From NCBI RefSeq assembly GCF_033878955.1, contig NZ_CP138858.1, positions 3,623,001 to 3,687,000 of the forward strand: a stretch of DNA of 64,000 bases, given 5' to 3'. The notes below the pieces were generated by a model, which did not search any database, was not told the origin of the DNA, and worked only from the letters and a program-made list of their open reading frames with translations. This document shows positions 38,608-47,114 of the stretch, piece by piece. This stretch comes from Coraliomargarita algicola. GTDB lineage: Bacteria; Verrucomicrobiota; Verrucomicrobiia; Opitutales; Coraliomargaritaceae. Position numbers and translations under genes: made by a program. Each line of letters opens with the position of its first letter. Within the stretch, counting starts at the first letter, position 1.

Positions 38608-39218
38608 ATTGGCCGAATTATATGTGCCTGACGATTGACGGTATCGAGCGTTCGCATACAGAGCAGGTGCAGGCCTTGTGCGCCGCGGGCGTCGATTGGG
38701 TGCAGCTGCGTTCAAAGGAATTGTCGGATGCGCAGCTCGAACCGATTGCCTTTGAGTGTATGATTCGTTGTCGTGAGATCGGGAGCACTTTCATATTAAA
38801 TGATCGTTTGGATCTGGCGCTGAAGCTCGGTGCAGATGGGGTGCATCTCGGCAAGTTGGATACACCCTGGGCGGATGCGCGCGCACGAGCAGGGGCAGAC
38901 TTCTTAATCGGTGGCACCGTAAATTCGGTGGCGGATGCGGAGATGGCGGTTGCTGCGGGCGTGTTGGATTACGTGGGCGTGGGCCCGTTTAAATTTACCC
39001 ACACTAAAAAGAACCTCGCGCCCGTGCTCACTCCTGCCGATTGGCAGGCCATATTAGCAGTGCTGGGCGAGTTGCCGAGTTATGCGATCGGTGGAATCGA
39101 GCCCACTGATATTAAAGAATTATTGGCACTGGGGGTGACTGGTGCCGCGATTTGCTCGGTCTTATACCGTCAGCCGAATGTTTCGGATACCTATGCAATG
39201 TTACTGAATCAATTATGA
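38604..39218 (+). CDS. thiE: Thiamine phosphate synthase
   Basis: ThiE joins HMP-PP with thiazole phosphate to form thiamine phosphate. From ATG 38604 (MNWPNYMCLTIDGIERS), preceded by one of the few perfect Shine-Dalgarno sequences of the window (AAAGGAGG, 38592-38599), it has 204 residues: WVQLRSKELS, FILNDRLDLALKLGADGVHLGK, GGTVNSVADAEMA, DYVGVGPFKFTHTKKN and YAIGGI. These match ThiE (VGPIFPTxTK site is GPFKFTHTKKN). It overlaps tenI and thiG. Confidence 0.93.
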   Translation: MNWPNYMCLTIDGIERSHTEQVQALCAAGVDWVQLRSKELSDAQLEPIAFECMIRCREIGSTFILNDRLDLALKLGADGVHLGKLDTPWADARARAGADFLIGGTVNSVADAEMAVAAGVLDYVGVGPFKFTHTKKNLAPVLTPADWQAILAVLGELPSYAIGGIEPTDIKELLALGVTGAAICSVLYRQPNVSDTYAMLLNQL

Positions 39219-39997
39219 AAACAGAGCCGCTCATTATCGCTGGAAAAACCTTCGAGTCCCGCCTTTTCGTAGGCACGGGGAAATACGCATCCGGTCAGCA
39301 GATGCAGGATAGCATTCGCGCCACAGGCAGCCAGTTGGTGACGATGGCGATGCGCCGCGTGCAGACCAAGGGTGGGGGGGACGGCATCATGGAATACATG
39401 GAGACCGAGCGGTATAGTTTACTGCCCAATACCTCCGGCGTGCGGGATGCCAAAGAAGCCATTTTTGCGGCGCAATTGGCGCGTGAAGCCTTGGGCACCA
39501 ATTGGCTGAAATTGGAAATTCATCCCGACCCCAAATATTTAATGCCCGATCCGATTGAGACCGTGAAAGCCGCGGAGCAGTTAGTCAAAGAGGGCTTTAT
39601 TGTGCTGCCTTATATTCATGCCGATCCGGTGCTATGTAAGCGACTGGAAGAGGTGGGCGTGGCGGCGGTGATGCCGCTGGCGGCTCCGATAGGCACGAAT
39701 GAAGGGCTCGCGGCGCGGCGTTTTCTGGAGATCATTATCGCGCAAAGCAAGGTGCCCGTGATCATTGATGCCGGGCTCGGCTTACCTTCGCATGCGGCCG
39801 ATGCCATGGAGATCGGCGCCGATGCGGTGCTGGTCAACACCGCGATCGCTACGGCCCTCGATCCGATTGCCATGGGGGCTGCCTTTAAGATGGCAGTTGA
39901 GTGTGGGCGCCTCGGCTATGAAGCGGGGCGTGGACAGCAATCGATCGAAGCTGTCGCCTCATCGCCCTTAACCGCATTTTTAGATGCCGGAGTGTAA
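39215..39997 (+). CDS. thiG: Thiazole synthase ThiG
   Basis: 260 residues from ATG 39215 (MKTEPLIIAGKTFESRLFVGTGKY). ThiG condenses DXP, dehydroglycine and ThiS thiocarboxylate to the thiazole. The Schiff-base Lys is in WLKLEIHPDPKYLMPDP, and PVIIDAGLGLPSHAADAMEIGADAVLVNTAIATA is the family signature. The start codon overlaps the thiE stop (ATGA); an earlier in-frame start at 39152 would lie inside thiE. Confidence 0.96.
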   Translation: MKTEPLIIAGKTFESRLFVGTGKYASGQQMQDSIRATGSQLVTMAMRRVQTKGGGDGIMEYMETERYSLLPNTSGVRDAKEAIFAAQLAREALGTNWLKLEIHPDPKYLMPDPIETVKAAEQLVKEGFIVLPYIHADPVLCKRLEEVGVAAVMPLAAPIGTNEGLAARRFLEIIIAQSKVPVIIDAGLGLPSHAADAMEIGADAVLVNTAIATALDPIAMGAAFKMAVECGRLGYEAGRGQQSIEAVASSPLTAFLDAGV

Positions 39998-40003
39998 ATT
40001 GCT

Positions 40004-41140
40004 ATGAGTTTTGTGGATGTATTACATCGCCTCTCCTGGGAGGAGACGAAGGCCTCCATTCTCGCGAAGACTGCCGGGGATGTGGAGTCTGCTCTGTCGC
40101 GGCCGGTTGGTAAGTTAAGCTTGGAGGATTTCAAGGCTTTGATTGCTCCGGTGGCTCAGGATTACCTGGAGCCACTCGCCGCGCTTAGTCATGCCCGCAC
40201 GGTTGAAAGATTTGGCTATACTCAGCAGATGTATGCGCCGATTTACCTTTCCAATGTGTGCAGTAATATCTGCACTTACTGTGGCTTCAGCGCGAACAAT
40301 CGGATTCCACGCAAAATTCTAAATGAGGCCGAGATCCTGCAAGAGTTGCAAGCCGTCAAGGCACTGGGAATGGATCATGTGTTGTTCGTGACCGGAGAGG
40401 CGAATCTGCGGGTGGGCATTCCTTATTTGAGTAAAGCCTTTGAGCTGGCCCGGCAGACTTTTTCCAGTATTTCGATGGAGGTGCAGCCGCTCGATCAGGC
40501 GGGCTATGAAACTTTGATGGAGGCGGGACTCAGCTCGGTGCTGGTCTATCAGGAAACCTATAATCGCGACTCTTACGCGAAGTATCATCTAAAAGGAATG
40601 AAGAGCAATTTCGATTACCGGTTGGAAACTCCCGACCGGCTCGGGCGTGCGGGGATGAAGAAGATCGGGCTTGGTGCTTTGTATGGTTTGGATGACTGGC
40701 GCACGGATTCCTTTATGGTGGCGACGCATCTGCGTTATATGGAGCAGACGTATTGGAAAACGCGATACAGTTTATCCTTCCCCCGCATCCGTCCGCATGA
40801 AGGCGATTTTCAACCGGTCTCGGTGATGACGGATAAGGATCTGGTGCAATTGATCTGTGCCTATCGTTTACTAAGCTCCGAGGTCGAGCTGTCGATGTCC
40901 ACACGAGAGAGCCCCGTCTTTCGCGATCATGTGCACAAGCTCGGTATTACCAGTTTAAGTGCCGGATCGAAGACCAACCCTGGAGGCTATGTGGTCGATC
41001 CGCAGAGTTTGGAGCAGTTTGAGATATCCGATGAGCGCAGCCCGGCTGAAGTCGCCACGATGCTAAGGGCCGGCGGTTACGAAGTGGTGTGGAAGGATTG
41101 GGACTCGACCTATGATGGCTGTGCCTGCGTAGGCGTGTGA
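40004..41140 (+). CDS. thiH: 2-iminoacetate synthase ThiH
   Basis: A radical SAM tyrosine lyase giving dehydroglycine for ThiG. 378 residues with the cluster motif CSNICTYCGF (CxxxCxxC), FVTGEANLRVG, and the C-terminal KTNPGGY and WDSTYDGC region. Presence of ThiH rather than ThiO indicates the tyrosine-dependent route, generally linked to low-oxygen-tolerant Fe-S chemistry. Separated from thiG by six bases. Confidence 0.96.
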   Translation: MSFVDVLHRLSWEETKASILAKTAGDVESALSRPVGKLSLEDFKALIAPVAQDYLEPLAALSHARTVERFGYTQQMYAPIYLSNVCSNICTYCGFSANNRIPRKILNEAEILQELQAVKALGMDHVLFVTGEANLRVGIPYLSKAFELARQTFSSISMEVQPLDQAGYETLMEAGLSSVLVYQETYNRDSYAKYHLKGMKSNFDYRLETPDRLGRAGMKKIGLGALYGLDDWRTDSFMVATHLRYMEQTYWKTRYSLSFPRIRPHEGDFQPVSVMTDKDLVQLICAYRLLSSEVELSMSTRESPVFRDHVHKLGITSLSAGSKTNPGGYVVDPQSLEQFEISDERSPAEVATMLRAGGYEVVWKDWDSTYDGCACVGV

Positions 41141-41182
41141 TCATGGAGCATCAAAAGGTTCGCAACCTGCAGTGAACTGTCT

Positions 41183-42322
41183 ATGCATTCACCTGATACT
41201 ACTATGAGCGAATTATCCAAAGATGAAATTCTGCGCTATCAGCGTCACTTGACATTGCCCCACTTCGGTGAGGCTGCGCAGTTGCAGCTCAAATCTGCCA
41301 AAGTGTTGGTGGTGGGCGCCGGGGGGCTCGGCTGCCCGGTGCTCCAATATCTCGCGGCGGCGGGAGTGGGCACGCTTGGAATTGTGGATGACGATGTCGT
41401 GAGCTTGTCCAATCTGCAGCGCCAGATTTTGTTTAACGAGTCCGAGCTCGGCCGGGGCAAGGCGGAGTTGGCCGCGGAAAAATTGCGTGCGATGAACCCG
41501 CACATTAACTGTGTGCCGCATGCCACCCGCTTAGGAGTGGACAATGCACTCGATTTGATCGCTCAGTATGATTTCGTGGTGGACGGCAGTGATAACTTTC
41601 CGACCCGTTATTTGATAAGCGATGCCTGTGTGCTGGCAAATAAGCCACTGGTCTATGGCGCGCTCTACACCTTTCAGGGGCAGGCGAGTGTTTTCAATTG
41701 GCAAGGTGGGCCGACTTATCGCTGCTTATTTCCAGAGCCGCCCCGTCCCGAAGATGCGCCCAACTGTTCCGAGATCGGAGTGGTCGGAGTGTTGCCGGGG
41801 ATGATTGGGATGATTCAAGCCACTGAGGTGATCAAGTTGATTACAGGAGTCGGTGAACCATTGACGGGGAAGTTGTTAATGTTCGATGCATTGACCATGC
41901 GTCAGCAGATCGTGAGTTTCCAGCGAGTGCCTGAGCAGGCTGCGGTGACGGAGCTACGCTTGATCGAATATAGCTGTGGCGTCGCCCAGCAGCAATCAGT
42001 GGTCGAAGTGGAGCCGCAGGATTTACAGGCGGACCGCAGCGAGTATCAATTGCTGGACGTGCGGGAGGATTGGGAGCGCGCGATTTGCGCCTTACCCGGG
42101 GCGCATTTACCGCTCGGCCTGATCCTGGAGGGCCAGGCCGACTTTGAGGGGATCGGCTTTGATACCAGCAAGCCGACCTATGTGTATTGCAAGGGCGGTG
42201 TGCGCAGTTTGAAAGCCGCCGAAGCTATGCAGGCGCATTATGGATTTAAACAATTAAAGAGTCTGCGTGGCGGGATTCTGGGCTGGGCGGCCGCCGTGGA
42301 CCCTGCAATGCAGACTTATTAG
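41183..42322 (+). CDS. thiF: ThiF/MoeB adenylyltransferase with rhodanese domain
   Basis: 379 residues. The first about 250 are an E1-like fold (VLVVGAGGLGCPVLQYLAAAG, R-Q-I in NLQRQILF, DGSDNFPTRYLISDAC) that adenylates ThiS, and the C-terminal 110 are a rhodanese domain with active Cys in YVYCKGGVRSLKA. Such fusions can both activate and sulfurate the carrier. The protein could serve MoaD too; operon position argues for thiamine. ATG 41204 is an alternative start. Confidence 0.92.
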   Translation: MHSPDTTMSELSKDEILRYQRHLTLPHFGEAAQLQLKSAKVLVVGAGGLGCPVLQYLAAAGVGTLGIVDDDVVSLSNLQRQILFNESELGRGKAELAAEKLRAMNPHINCVPHATRLGVDNALDLIAQYDFVVDGSDNFPTRYLISDACVLANKPLVYGALYTFQGQASVFNWQGGPTYRCLFPEPPRPEDAPNCSEIGVVGVLPGMIGMIQATEVIKLITGVGEPLTGKLLMFDALTMRQQIVSFQRVPEQAAVTELRLIEYSCGVAQQQSVVEVEPQDLQADRSEYQLLDVREDWERAICALPGAHLPLGLILEGQADFEGIGFDTSKPTYVYCKGGVRSLKAAEAMQAHYGFKQLKSLRGGILGWAAAVDPAMQTY

Positions 42323-42334
42323 AGAGGCGACCGT

Positions 42335-43111
42335 ATGAATGCACCGCCCTTGGTATTGACGATTTCCGGTTCCGATAGTTCCGGGCATGCGGGCATGCAG
42401 ACAGACAACCGCGCCATTCATGCGGTGGGTGGCTTTCCCCTAAACGTTTTGACTGCGGTGACCTTGCAAAGCCCAAAAGGCGTGGAAGCGGTGGAGATGA
42501 TGTCCGCGGATTTTGTGGAAGCACAATTGAGGTCTATGTTAAAAAACTACCGCGTGCGGGCGATTAAAAGTGGCATGTTGGGCAGTGCTGAGATCGTTCA
42601 TCGGGTGGCGCAAGTTTTGTCAGAGTATCCAGATATTCCCTACGTGCTCGACCCGGTGCTTTGTTCCAGCAGTGGAGCTATGTTGCTGGAGCCTGCAGCT
42701 GTGGAGGCCTTACGTTTAAAGCTCATGCCGCGTGCTTGTCTGTCGACTCCCAATCTGGAGGAAGTGGCGATCCTCTCTGGGAAGAGTGAAAACCCTTATC
42801 AAGCAGCCGCGGATTTGTCAGTAGCCTGCGGACAGGCTATTTTATTGAAAGGTGGGCATGCGACCGGAGCGGAGTGCGAGGATTGGTTGTATCATCCGGG
42901 CGGGCGGCAATACTGTTTTACGGAGGCGCGAGTCCAGACCCGTAACACGCGCGGCACCGGTTGTGCACTCAGTGCATTGATCGCCGCGCATTTGGCATGG
43001 GAACCCGATGAATTGGAAGATGGCATTCGTTGGGCGAAAGCACTCTTGAGCGGGGAGCTGCAGGAGCACTCGAAAGAAGGCTGGAAGCGCGCTGGCCCTA
43101 GCTTTTATTAG
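42335..43111 (+). CDS. thiD: Hydroxymethylpyrimidine/phosphomethylpyrimidine kinase
   Basis: ThiD phosphorylates HMP-P to HMP-PP, the partner for ThiE. The 258-residue ribokinase-fold protein starts MNAPPLVLTISGSDSSGHAGMQTD (family: SGxDSxGGAGxQAD), has AIKSGMLGSAE and YVLDPVLCSSSGAMLL, and the anion hole TRNTRGTGCALSALIAAHLA. It ends the thi operon; I saw no terminator directly after it. Confidence 0.95.
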   Translation: MNAPPLVLTISGSDSSGHAGMQTDNRAIHAVGGFPLNVLTAVTLQSPKGVEAVEMMSADFVEAQLRSMLKNYRVRAIKSGMLGSAEIVHRVAQVLSEYPDIPYVLDPVLCSSSGAMLLEPAAVEALRLKLMPRACLSTPNLEEVAILSGKSENPYQAAADLSVACGQAILLKGGHATGAECEDWLYHPGGRQYCFTEARVQTRNTRGTGCALSALIAAHLAWEPDELEDGIRWAKALLSGELQEHSKEGWKRAGPSFY

Positions 43112-43207
43112 GTCGTGTGCAGGTTTGCTTGCCGACGGAGCTTGGTTGTGATGCCAGCGTGTGTTTACAAGTTTTCGGCTGATGGGACTAATTAGGTTGG
43201 GCTGCCC

Positions 43208-45496
43208 CTAAGGGTTTAATACTCCGTGCAGTGCATCGCTCATTTCTTTGATTCGGTAGGGCTTGGGAACTACTGCTTTGAACGAGGAGTTCTTGTAGTT
43301 GGACATGACGTTAGACGTGGTGTAGCCGCTGGATGCGATGGCGATTAGATCGGGATCATACTTGATTAGGATGTTGGCGGCTTCTTCGCCTCCCATGCCG
43401 CCAGGAACAGTGAGGTCAAATACGCAAGCGTCGAAGGGGGCTCCTGCTTCTTTGGCTGCTTTATAGGCGGCGATTGCTTCGTCTCCATTTGTGGAATATT
43501 CGACTTGGTAGCCTAGTAATGTGAGGATTTCTCCGGCAACCATCATCATGGCTTCCATGTCGTCCATGATCAGGATGCGACCTTTGCCGCGATGGATGGT
43601 TTCTTTCGCGGGCTTTTTCGACTCTTTGGTGATGGGCTTTTGAGGGGCTGTGAGCAGATGTGGGCTCTTGGGTAAGTAGACTCGGAAAGTAGAGCCTTTA
43701 CCGAGAGTTGATTCTGCTGTGATGGTGCCTTTATGTGAGTGAATGATTGAGTAAGAGGAGGCGAGCCCAAGTCCGTTGCCTCGTTCTTTGGTTGTAAAGT
43801 AGGGGTCGAAGATTTTTTTGAGGTTTTCGGGGGAGATGCCAGTCCCGTTATCGTTGACTTCGATGCAGACATACTGGCCAGAGTTGAGTGTGGGGACTTC
43901 GGCGTGGCGCACATGTAGATTGCGTATGTGGATGTGTATATTACCGCCCTCGGGCATTGCTTGGTCGGCATTGATGATGAGGTTGTTGACGACTTGGCTG
44001 ATTTGCCCCTTGTCGGCATCCACGGCCCATAGGTCTTCGTCCTTTTCAACACTGCATTTTACGTTGGAGCCGCGCAGGATGAATTGGGCCGATTCTTCAA
44101 CCATCTCGGATACTGTGGTGACTTCCAGCACGGGTGCGCCGCCTTTGGAGAAGGAGAGTAGTTGCTGCGTGAGTGACTTGGCTTGTAGTGCGGCTTTCTC
44201 TGCGGCCACTAGCTTTGTCGAATGCTTATGTCCTTCGTCGAGTTCGATTCGAACCATCGAGATGTTGCCCAATATCGAGGTTAACATGTTGTTGAAATCG
44301 TGGGCAATGCCGCCTGCCAATAGGCTGATTGAGTTGAGTTTTTCGGCCTGGAACAACTCGTCTTCTGTCTTTTTTTGCTGGGTGATGTCGCGCAATACGG
44401 TGACGCATCCGTGACGGTGGCCTTCATCGTCGAGAATACAACGTGTCTCGGCGGTGACATTGAGGGTCTTGCCATCGGCTCTCTCTAGTTGAATGCCGAG
44501 CTTGGAGGGGATTTCCGCAAAGTTCGGGTCCACTAGAGCGGAGGTGGGGTCTTTGATCTTTTTGCCAGTTTTGGGGTGTTTGAGTTTGAGCACATCTTCC
44601 AGTGGACGTCCGTTTGCTTCTTTATTGGATACACCGACGAGTCGGGCTGCCTCGTCGTTGAGGCGTTCTACGAGTCCGTGCTGGTCGGTGGCTATGACGG
44701 CGTCGGCGATGGAATCGAGGGTGACGGAGAGGCGCTCCTTTTCGCGCTTTAGGGCCTGTTCGGCGTGTCGGCGCTGTGTGATGTCGCGTAGTATGACGAG
44801 TAGTGCGCTTTCGCCTTCCCAGATGAGATCGACTGCGGATAGCTCGACTATGCGGGTGAGGTCGTTCTGATCTGGGATTTCAAGCTCGGTGACTTCGCTG
44901 GCTTGCACCTCGAAGGGGAAAATTTCTCCGACGAGTTGATTGGGATCGGCTTCAAGTAGGCTACCGGCGGCGGGGTTGAGGAATTTTATCTCATATGCCT
45001 GAGTCAGTATGAGCATGGCGTCGGTGTTTGCATCGAATATCCGTCGCAGTAGTGATTCGCGATATTGTATTTCCGCAGTGTGTGCCTCCAAACGATGGAG
45101 TAGGTTGGCTCGCTCGATGGCGTATCGTATGGAGCGGCGTAATACTTCGCTGTTTAGCCGATCTTTATTTAGATAGTCCTGTGCGCCGACTTTGAGGGCT
45201 TCGAGTGAGAGTTCCTCATCGTCGTCGCCTGTCAGAACGATAATAACCTCGCCAGTGGAGGCGTCCATAATGGAGCTCAGTGTGTGGATTCCCCGGCTGT
45301 CGGGTAAGCTTAGGTCGAGTAGGACCAGATCGTAGTGTTGGGCCTTTAGTTGTGTAATACCATCGGCCAGCCGCTTTACGACGGTCATTGTGAAATCCAG
45401 TCTCGATAGGTCGAGATACTCTGCAACGAGATCGGCATCTGCTGCATTGTCTTCAAATAGTAGTATTTGGATCGTCTTGGATTCGGCAGTCGGCAT
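43208..45496 (-). CDS. Hybrid sensor kinase with two receiver domains
   Basis: 762 residues, soluble. Order: receiver domain (1-125, phospho-Asp D61 in VLLDLSLPDSRG), two PAS domains (about 148-245 and 255-375), HisKA with His399 in GGIAHDFNNMLTSILGN, HATPase (NNLIINADQAMPEGG, DNGTGISPENLKKIFDPYFTTKERGNGLGL) and a C-terminal receiver (about 645-760, Asp in CVFDLTVPGG). This layout is a multi-step phosphorelay kinase of the NtrB-like 'AHDFNN' class. It lies 47 bases after another kinase gene on the same strand; a joint pathway is likely but unproven. Confidence 0.94.
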   Translation of the reverse strand: MPTAESKTIQILLFEDNAADADLVAEYLDLSRLDFTMTVVKRLADGITQLKAQHYDLVLLDLSLPDSRGIHTLSSIMDASTGEVIIVLTGDDDEELSLEALKVGAQDYLNKDRLNSEVLRRSIRYAIERANLLHRLEAHTAEIQYRESLLRRIFDANTDAMLILTQAYEIKFLNPAAGSLLEADPNQLVGEIFPFEVQASEVTELEIPDQNDLTRIVELSAVDLIWEGESALLVILRDITQRRHAEQALKREKERLSVTLDSIADAVIATDQHGLVERLNDEAARLVGVSNKEANGRPLEDVLKLKHPKTGKKIKDPTSALVDPNFAEIPSKLGIQLERADGKTLNVTAETRCILDDEGHRHGCVTVLRDITQQKKTEDELFQAEKLNSISLLAGGIAHDFNNMLTSILGNISMVRIELDEGHKHSTKLVAAEKAALQAKSLTQQLLSFSKGGAPVLEVTTVSEMVEESAQFILRGSNVKCSVEKDEDLWAVDADKGQISQVVNNLIINADQAMPEGGNIHIHIRNLHVRHAEVPTLNSGQYVCIEVNDNGTGISPENLKKIFDPYFTTKERGNGLGLASSYSIIHSHKGTITAESTLGKGSTFRVYLPKSPHLLTAPQKPITKESKKPAKETIHRGKGRILIMDDMEAMMMVAGEILTLLGYQVEYSTNGDEAIAAYKAAKEAGAPFDACVFDLTVPGGMGGEEAANILIKYDPDLIAIASSGYTTSNVMSNYKNSSFKAVVPKPYRIKEMSDALHGVLNP

Positions 45497-45543
45497 GATA
45501 AGCGTCGGTTGTATATTTTTGTAGATCTTTGGTCAATCAGCCT

Positions 45544-46698
45544 CTAAGCCAAGCTTTGAGCGTCCGCTTTATCAAGTGCGACATAAAAAGTGCTGCCTTG
45601 TCCATAGTTGGATTCGAACCAAATGAGTCCCCGGTGTTGTTCGGCAATTTTTTTACAGACGGCGAGGCCTATGCCAGAGCCGTCGAATTCGTCGCGAGTA
45701 TTGAGGCGACGAAAGAGATTGAAGAGCATCTCGTGATGATCTGGGTGAATTCCGATGCCTTGATCTTCGATGCTGATGATCCATTTGCCTGGGGCATCCG
45801 CCTGCTCGCCGTCTTTGAAGGTGACACGCACGCGGGGAGGCTTTTCTGGTCGATTGAACTTAATCGCATTGGCAATCAGATTCTGAAATAGGCGGGTGAG
45901 GCGCACGCTATCGCCTATCACGATGGGGGCGTGGTCGATGGCGACGGTCACTTCGGCTCGCGTGTCGCGGATGTTGGCTCCCAAGTTGTCGATCGCGTGT
46001 GCTAGGATATCATCCAGGGCGAGGGGTTCGAAATCTTTTCCTGATTTATCTAAGCGTGCGTAACTCAGCAGGTCTTCGATCAGTGAGCGCATCCGATCGG
46101 CACCATCGCATGCGTATTTGATATAGCGACGAGCCCGGTCGTCCAGTGCTTCTGGAGAGCGTTCTTGCAGGAGACGTAGGTAGCTCGTGATCATGCGCAA
46201 AGGCTCGCGCATGTCGTGTGAGGCGATTGAAGCGAAATTCGCGAGCTCGGCATTGGCGCTGCGCACTTCTGCGAGGACTGATTCTGAGCGCTTTTCTACT
46301 TCGACGGAGCTTTCTGGAAGTGGCTGTAATAACCCGCACATATGAATCGTGGGTTCACCCGGCAGGCGACAAGGGCGAGCGGAGAGTTTGAAGCCGGAGC
46401 TGCGTCCATTCGTGGTTTTTTCGAGGTGCAGACTGAGCTCCAAGGGCTGGTTCGAGTTACGTGCCGTGTCCAGTGCATCCAGAAAATTTTCGTGCTGCGA
46501 CTCTTCGATCTGCATCAGAAATTCTGTTAGATCCTCGAGCGTGTCTGTGGCTCGTAGGCCAAGTAGCGTCTTACTGTGAGCGTCGCATTCGATACGGTCG
46601 TTGCCGTCGAGTTGCCAAAATCCGACACCGCTCACATCGAGTGCATTTTGGAGCGCAATCAATTGGTTGTGAATTTTTGGGAGCGTATCAATTTCCAT
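45544..46698 (-). CDS. PAS-domain histidine kinase (phytochrome-type HisKA)
   Basis: 384 residues. A PAS-like N-domain (about 12-125, SGVGFWQLDGNDRIECDAHS) is linked by a coiled coil to a HisKA with His161 in ASHDMREPLRMITSYLRLL, of the type seen after bacteriophytochrome and Cph1 modules. The HATPase shows LFQNLIANAIKF, EDQGIGIHPDHHEMLFNLFRRLNTRDEFDGSGIGLAVCKKI. No membrane segment. The following gene encodes a hybrid kinase starting with a receiver; the pair may form a relay. Confidence 0.92.
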   Translation of the reverse strand: MEIDTLPKIHNQLIALQNALDVSGVGFWQLDGNDRIECDAHSKTLLGLRATDTLEDLTEFLMQIEESQHENFLDALDTARNSNQPLELSLHLEKTTNGRSSGFKLSARPCRLPGEPTIHMCGLLQPLPESSVEVEKRSESVLAEVRSANAELANFASIASHDMREPLRMITSYLRLLQERSPEALDDRARRYIKYACDGADRMRSLIEDLLSYARLDKSGKDFEPLALDDILAHAIDNLGANIRDTRAEVTVAIDHAPIVIGDSVRLTRLFQNLIANAIKFNRPEKPPRVRVTFKDGEQADAPGKWIISIEDQGIGIHPDHHEMLFNLFRRLNTRDEFDGSGIGLAVCKKIAEQHRGLIWFESNYGQGSTFYVALDKADAQSLA

Positions 46699-47114
46699 CG
46701 AGGTATGAGTGGTTTCATTAGAAATTATGATAGGAATGCTGTTCGCGGCAACTTATTATACGATGGCATTTGCCTCGATTGAGCTATGATTGGCCGAATT
46801 TGCAGCGATTTTGATGATTTGAGTGGTTTGGATTAAGCTCCGCTAACTAAACTGATTAGCCTAATTGATTAGCTTAGCTAAATGAAATAAAAATCTTGAT
46901 TAGTCGGACTAATTTGAAAGACTGCTCTCAACTTTGGTTAGTATAGAGGGTAGTAGTTGGCTCGAGCGTTTGGTAGGCGCTCGAGCCTTTACGTATAAGG
47001 AGGGCTGGATTGGGCTTGATTCATACTTGCTAGCAGTCGTCGAGATACCTTTAGTTATATCTTAATTGCCTCATATTGATCGTTCCCGTTGTGGGATTAT
47101 CACTCATATATTTC
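46699..47114. promoter_or_regulatory. Palindrome-rich leader upstream of the dehydrogenase fusion
   Basis: This 416-base gap contains no gene. It holds three related palindromes: ATTAG-C-CTAAT (46855-46865), ATTAGCTTAGCTAA (46868-46881) and ATTAGTC-G-GACTAAT (46899-46913), looking like clustered operators. At 46959-46987 there is a perfect ten-base inverted repeat GGCTCGAGCG / CGCTCGAGCC with a nine-base loop followed by TTT, terminator- or attenuator-like. Confidence 0.6.
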
